NCBI GenBank assembly: GCA_949752795.1
Contig: OX457068.1
Location: 53,968,516 to 54,032,515 of the forward strand
Source: Hyperoodon ampullatus
Taxonomy: Eukaryota > Chordata > Mammalia > Artiodactyla > Ziphiidae
Direction: 5' to 3'
DNA: 64,000 bases
This document shows positions 59,410 through 64,000 of the stretch, piece by piece. Made by a program: the position numbers and the translations under genes. The notes beneath the pieces are model-generated. The model did not search any database. It saw only the letters and a program-made list of their open reading frames with translations, and was not told the DNA's origin. The first letter of the stretch is position 1. Each line of letters begins with the position of its first letter.

Positions 59410-60299
59410 ATGGAAATACAGAGAAACACACAACTGATGAAGGAGCAAGGTAAAAACCCACTAACACAAACAAATTAAGAAGAAATAGGCAGTATACCTG
59501 AAAAGGAATTCAGAGTAATGATAGTAAAGATGATCCAAAATCTTGGAAAGAGAATGGAGTAAATACAAGAAACGTTTAACAAAGACCTAGAAGAACTAAA
59601 GAGGAAGCAAACAGTGATGAACAACACAATAAATGAAATGAAAAATTCTCTAGAAGGAATCAATAGCAGAATAACTGAGGCAGAAGAATGGATAAGTGAT
59701 CTGGAAGATAAAATAATGGAAATAATTACTGCAGAGCAGAATTTAAAAAAAAAATGAAAATAACTGAGGACACTCTCAGAGAATTCTGGGACAACATTAA
59801 ACACACCAACATTCAAATTATGGGGGTCTCAGAAGACGAGGAGAAAAAGAAAGGGATTGAGAAAATATTTGAAGATATTATATTTGAAAATGTCCCTAAT
59901 ATCATTAAAGAGTGAATCAAGTCCAGGAAGCACAGAGAATCCCATACAGTATAAATCCATGGAGAAACACACCAATAAACATATTAATCAAACTATCAAA
60001 AATTAAATACAAAGAAAAAATATTAAAAGCAACAAGGGATAAACAACAAATAACAAACAAGGGAATCCCCATAAGGTTAACAGCTGATCTTTCAGCAGAA
60101 ACTCTGCAAAGACAGAAGGGACTGGCAGGACATATTTAAAGTGATGAAAGGGAAAAACCTACAACCAAGATTACTCTACCCAGTAAGGATCTCATTCAGA
60201 TTCGACTGAGAAATTAAAATCTTTACAGACAAGCCAAAGCTAAGAGAATTCAGCACTACCAAACCAGCTTTACAACAAATGCTAAAGGAAATTCTCTAG
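59410..60299 (+). pseudogene. L1 ORF1p, broken
   Basis: The ATG at 59410 and the stop at 60297-60299 span 890 bp, close to full length. The coiled-coil region lies at 59480-59760. The RRM and C-terminal parts include the open stretch at 59912-60139 with 'YSINPWRNTPINI' and 'ADLSAETLQRQ'. An in-frame stop early in the gene (TAG near 59483) and a frame change near 59745 break it. Confidence 0.88.
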
Positions 60300-60357
60300 G
60301 CAAGAAACACAAGAGAAGGACAAGACCTACAATAACAAACTCAAAACAAGTCAGAAA

Positions 60358-63300
60358 ATGGTAATAGGAACATACATATTGATAACTACCTTACATGTAA
60401 ATGGATTAAATGCTCCAACTGAAAGACATAGAGTGGCTGAATGGATAAAAAACAAATAAAACCTGTATATATGCTGAATACAAGAGACAAACCTCAGACC
60501 TAGGGACACATACAGACTGAAAGTGAGGGGATGGAAAAAGATATTCCATGCAAATGGAAATCAGAAGAAAGCTGGAGTAGCAACTCTCATAACAGACAAA
60601 ATAGACTTTAAAATAAAGACTACTACAAGAGACAAAGAAGGACACTACAAAATGATCAAGGGATCAATCTAAGAAGATATAAAAATTGTAAATATTTATG
60701 CATGCAACATAGGAGCACCACAATAAAAAAGGCAACTGCTAACAGCCATAAAAGGGGATATCGACAGTAATACAATAATAGTAGGAGACTTTAACAGCCC
60801 ACTTTCACCAATGGACAGATCATCCAAAATGAAAATAAATAAGGAAACACAAACTTTAAATGACATTAAATAAGATGGGCTTAATTGATATTTATATGAC
60901 ATTTATGGGACATTGCATCCCAAAACAACAGAATGCAATTTCTTCTCAAGTGCTCATGGAACATTTTCCAGGATAGATCATATCTTGGGTCACAAATCAA
61001 GCGTTGGTAAATTTAAGAATATTGAAATCATATCAGTTATCTTTTCCAACCACAATGCTATGAGACTAGATATCAATTACAGAACAAATCTATAAAAAAT
61101 ACAAACACATGGAAGCTAAATAATACACTACCAAATAACCAAGAGATCACATAACAAATCAAAGAGGAAATCAGAAAATACCCACCAAGTGACAATGAAA
61201 ACACGATGACCCAATATCTATGGGCTGCAGCAAAAGCAGTTTTAAGAGGGAAGATTGTAGCAATACAATCTTACCTCAAGAAACAAGAAACATCTCAAAT
61301 AAACAACCTAACCCTACACTTAAAACAATTAGAGAAAGAAGAAAAAAATCCCTAAATTTAGCAGAAAGAAATAAATCATAAGGATCAGATCATAAATAAA
61401 TGAAAAAGAAATGAAGGAAACAATAGCACAGATGAATACAACTAAAAGCTGATTTTTTGAGAAGATAAACAAAATTGATAAACAAATAACCAGATTAATC
61501 AAAAAAAAAAAAAAGGGAGTATATATAAGTCCATGTCACTCTCTCACTTCATCACAGCTTACCCTACCCCTCCCCATGTCTTCAAGTCCATTCTCTACAT
61601 CTTATATATACTACCAAATGTAAAATCATTGCTAGTGGGAAGCAGCTGCATAGCACAGGTAGATTTGTTCAGTGTTTTGTGACCACATAGAGGGGTGGGA
61701 TAGAGAGGGTAGGAGGGAGACGCAAGAGGGAAAAGGTATGAGAACATATGTATATGTATAGTTGTTTCACTTTGTTATAAAGCAGAAACTAACACAACAT
61801 TGTAAAGCAATTATACTCCAATAAAGATGTTAAATAAAAAAAGAAAAATAAATTAAAAAAAAAGAAAAAAGGGAGAAGACTCAAATCAATAGAATTAGAA
61901 ATGTAAAAGGAGAAGTAACAAGTGACATTACAGAAATACAAATGATCATGAGAGATTACTACAAACAACTATATGCCAATAAAATGGACAACCTGGAAGA
62001 AATAGACAAATTCTTAAAAAACACAACCTTCCAAGACTGAACCAGGAAAAAAATATAAACAGACAAATAACAAGTAATAAAATTGAGACTTTGATTAAAA
62101 ATCTTCCAACAAACAAAAACCCAGGACCAGATGGCTTCACAGGTGAACTCCACCAAACATTTAGAGAAGAGCTAACACCCATCCTTCTCAAACTCTTCCA
62201 AAAACTTGCAGAGGAAGGAACACTCCCAAACTCATTCTATGAGCCCACCAACACCCTGATACCAAAACAAGACAAAGATACTACAAAACAAGAATATTAC
62301 AGACTAATATCACTGATGAATATAGATGCAAAAATCCTCAAAAAAATAACAGCAAACAGAATCCAACAACACATTATAAGGACCATACACCATGATCAAG
62401 GGGGATTTATCCCAGGAATGCAAGGATTCTTCAATATTTGCAAATCAAACAATGTGATACACCATAGGAAAAAATTGAAGGAGAAAAAACATATGATCAT
62501 CTCAATAGATGCAGAAAAAGCTTTTGAAGAAATTCAAAACCAATTGATGATAAAAACCTTTCAGAAAGTAGGCATAGAGGGAACTTACCTTAACATAATA
62601 AAGGCCATATATGACAAACCCAGAGCCAACATCGTTCTCAAAGGTGAAAAACTGAAACCATTTCCACTAAGATCAGAAACAAGACAAGGTTGCCCACTCT
62701 CACTACTTTTATTAACGTAGTGTTGGAAGTTTTAGCCACAGCAATCAAAGAAGAAAAAAGAAATAAAAGGAATCCAAATGAGAAAGGAAGAAGTAAAACT
62801 ATCACTGTTTGCAGCTGACATCATACTATACATAGAGAATCCTGAAGATGCTACCAGAAAACTGCTAGAGCTAACCAATGGATTTGGTAAAGTAGCAGCA
62901 TAAAAAATAAATGCATAGAAATATCTTGCATCCCTAAACAGTAATGACAAAAACTATGAAAGCAAAATTGAGGAAACACTCCATTTACCATTGCAACAAA
63001 AATAATAAAATACCTAGGAATAAACCTACATAAGGAGACAAAAGACCTGTATGCAGAAAACTATAAGACATTGCTGAAAGAAATTAAAGATGATACAAAC
63101 AGATAGAGACATATACCATGTTCTTGGATTGGAAGAATCAATATTGTGAAAATGACCCTGCTAAACAAAGCAATGTACAGATTCAATGCAATCCCTATCA
63201 AACTACCAATGGCATTTTTCACAGAACTAGAACAAAAAAATTCACAATTTGTATGGAAATACAAAAGACCCTGAAGAGTCAAAGCAATCTTGACAATGAA

Positions 63301-64000
63301 AAAAGGAGCTGGAGGAATGAGGCTCCCTGACTTCAGACTATACTACAAAGCTACAGTAATCAAGACAACATAGTACAGGCACAAAAGCAGAAATATAAAT
63401 CAATGGAACAGGATAGAAGGCCCAGAGATAAGCCCTTCACACAGGGTCACCTTATTTTTGATAAAGCAGACAAGAATATATAATAGAGAAAACACAGCTT
63501 CTTCAATAACTGGTGCTGGGATAACTGGACTGCTACATGTAAAAGAATGAAATTAGAACACTCCCTAACACATACACAAAAATAAACTCAAAATGGATTA
63601 AAGATCTAAAGGTAAGGTCAGACACTATAAAACTTTTAGAGGAAAACATAAGCAAAACACTCCATGACATAAATCAAGGGAAGATCGATTTTGATCCACA
63701 TCTTAGAGAAATGGAAATAAAAACAAAAATAAACAAATGGGACCTAATGAAACTTAAAAGCTTTTGACCAGCAAAGGAAACCATAAACAAGACAAGAAGG
63801 CAAACCTCAGAATGGGAGAAAAAATTTGCAAATGAAGCAACTGACAAAGGATTAACCTCCAAAATTTGCAAGCAACTCCTGCATCTCAATATCAAAAAAA
63901 AAAAAAAAAAAAAAACTAACCCAAAAATGGGCAGAAGACCTAAATAGACATTTCTCCAAAGAAGATATACAGATTGCCAACAAACACATGAAAGCATGTT
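60358..64000 (+). pseudogene. L1 ORF2p, broken, with nested L1; incomplete at edge
   Basis: The ATG is at 60358. Endonuclease pieces run to about 61110 ('FFSSAHGTFSRIDHILGHK' at about 60940-61000). The RT core is the 209-codon open stretch 62091-62720 ('[11 protein letters not shown]', '[12 protein letters not shown]'). The catalytic motif F-A-D-D reads F-A-A-D at 62808-62819, so a metal-binding aspartate is lost. A twin-primed L1 (61520-61864) splits the region upstream of the RT, and the C-terminal part continues past the window. Confidence 0.92.
61520..61864 (+). mobile_element. Short L1 with 5' inversion (twin priming), nested in L1
   Basis: 61520-61604 is L1 3'-UTR in minus orientation. 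61605-61864 is the directly adjoining 3'-UTR in plus orientation, ending in an A-rich tail (61836-61864). The two pieces overlap at CTTATATATA, which is present at both sides of the junction. AAAAAAGGGAG is found at 61509-61519 and 61865-61875 as the duplication. The host ORF2 resumes in register right after it. Confidence 0.9.

Larger units (their letters stand above)
57007..64000 (+). mobile_element. Near full-length L1, runs off window
   Basis: It starts with the same 5' end as the L1 at 34954-42169 ('ggagaccttcaagatggcag'). It has a 2.4-kb 5'-UTR including a nested SINE, ORF1 (59410-60299) and ORF2 from 60358. The window ends within the ORF2 C-terminal region, so perhaps 0.8 kb is missing. 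It is inserted in an ancient L1M. Stops, frameshifts, the SINE and a twin-primed L1 in ORF2 all show it is inactive. Confidence 0.93.

Overview
The window looks like mammalian nuclear DNA, most probably from a cetacean. Two SINE copies (24192-24428 on +, 57085-57301 on +) and a third copy on - (20411-20614) are tRNA-derived elements of the CHR type that is abundant in whales and dolphins. The LINE-1 3'-UTRs are also of the kind I associate with cetaceans and other cetartiodactyls. I recognise no host protein-coding gene, exon, rRNA or tRNA gene. All long reading frames with a recognisable product are fragments of LINE-1 ORF1p or ORF2p.

Layout. 1-965 is the edge of an L1 on -. 1605-2640 is an ancient L1M fragment on -. 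2641-9280 is mostly unrecognised sequence; it holds a MER20-like hAT relic and a decayed ERV-L-like segment with dUTPase remnants (about 5560-7130, -). 9283-14820 holds a MIR and two long L2 (LINE-2) copies on +, the second split by a 1.7-kb L1 (12502-14211, -). 18223-23949 is a 5.7-kb L1 on - with a perfect 16-bp target-site duplication, an apparent 3' transduction, a nested SINE and a duplicated piece of ORF2 inside ORF1. 24443-31720 is the longest stretch without young L1. 31725-33787 stacks three truncated L1s. 34862-42213 is an old SINE split by a full-length 7.2-kb L1 on -. 42346-42621 is a short inverted ('twin-primed') L1. 42622-54834 is largely single-copy-looking sequence with MIR, L2, a hAT relic, a Tigger relic and a clean 560-bp L1 insertion (46150-46709). 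54835-57006 holds two ancient L1M fragments in opposite orientations. 57007-64000 is a near full-length L1 on + that runs off the window; it carries a SINE in its 5'-UTR and a second twin-primed L1 in its ORF2.

By my rough addition, L1 of all ages makes up about 45% of the window. The elements form a readable insertion stratigraphy: L2, MIR, Tigger and L1M oldest; then several L1 lineages with at least three distinct 3'-UTR types; then CHR-type SINEs and short twin-primed L1s. None of the L1 copies is intact. I found no CRISPR array, operon, phage or other prokaryotic feature, and no evidence for a new biological system. The most informative points concern retrotransposition mechanism: 3' transduction, twin priming, insertion into an A-tail, and an intra-element duplication.
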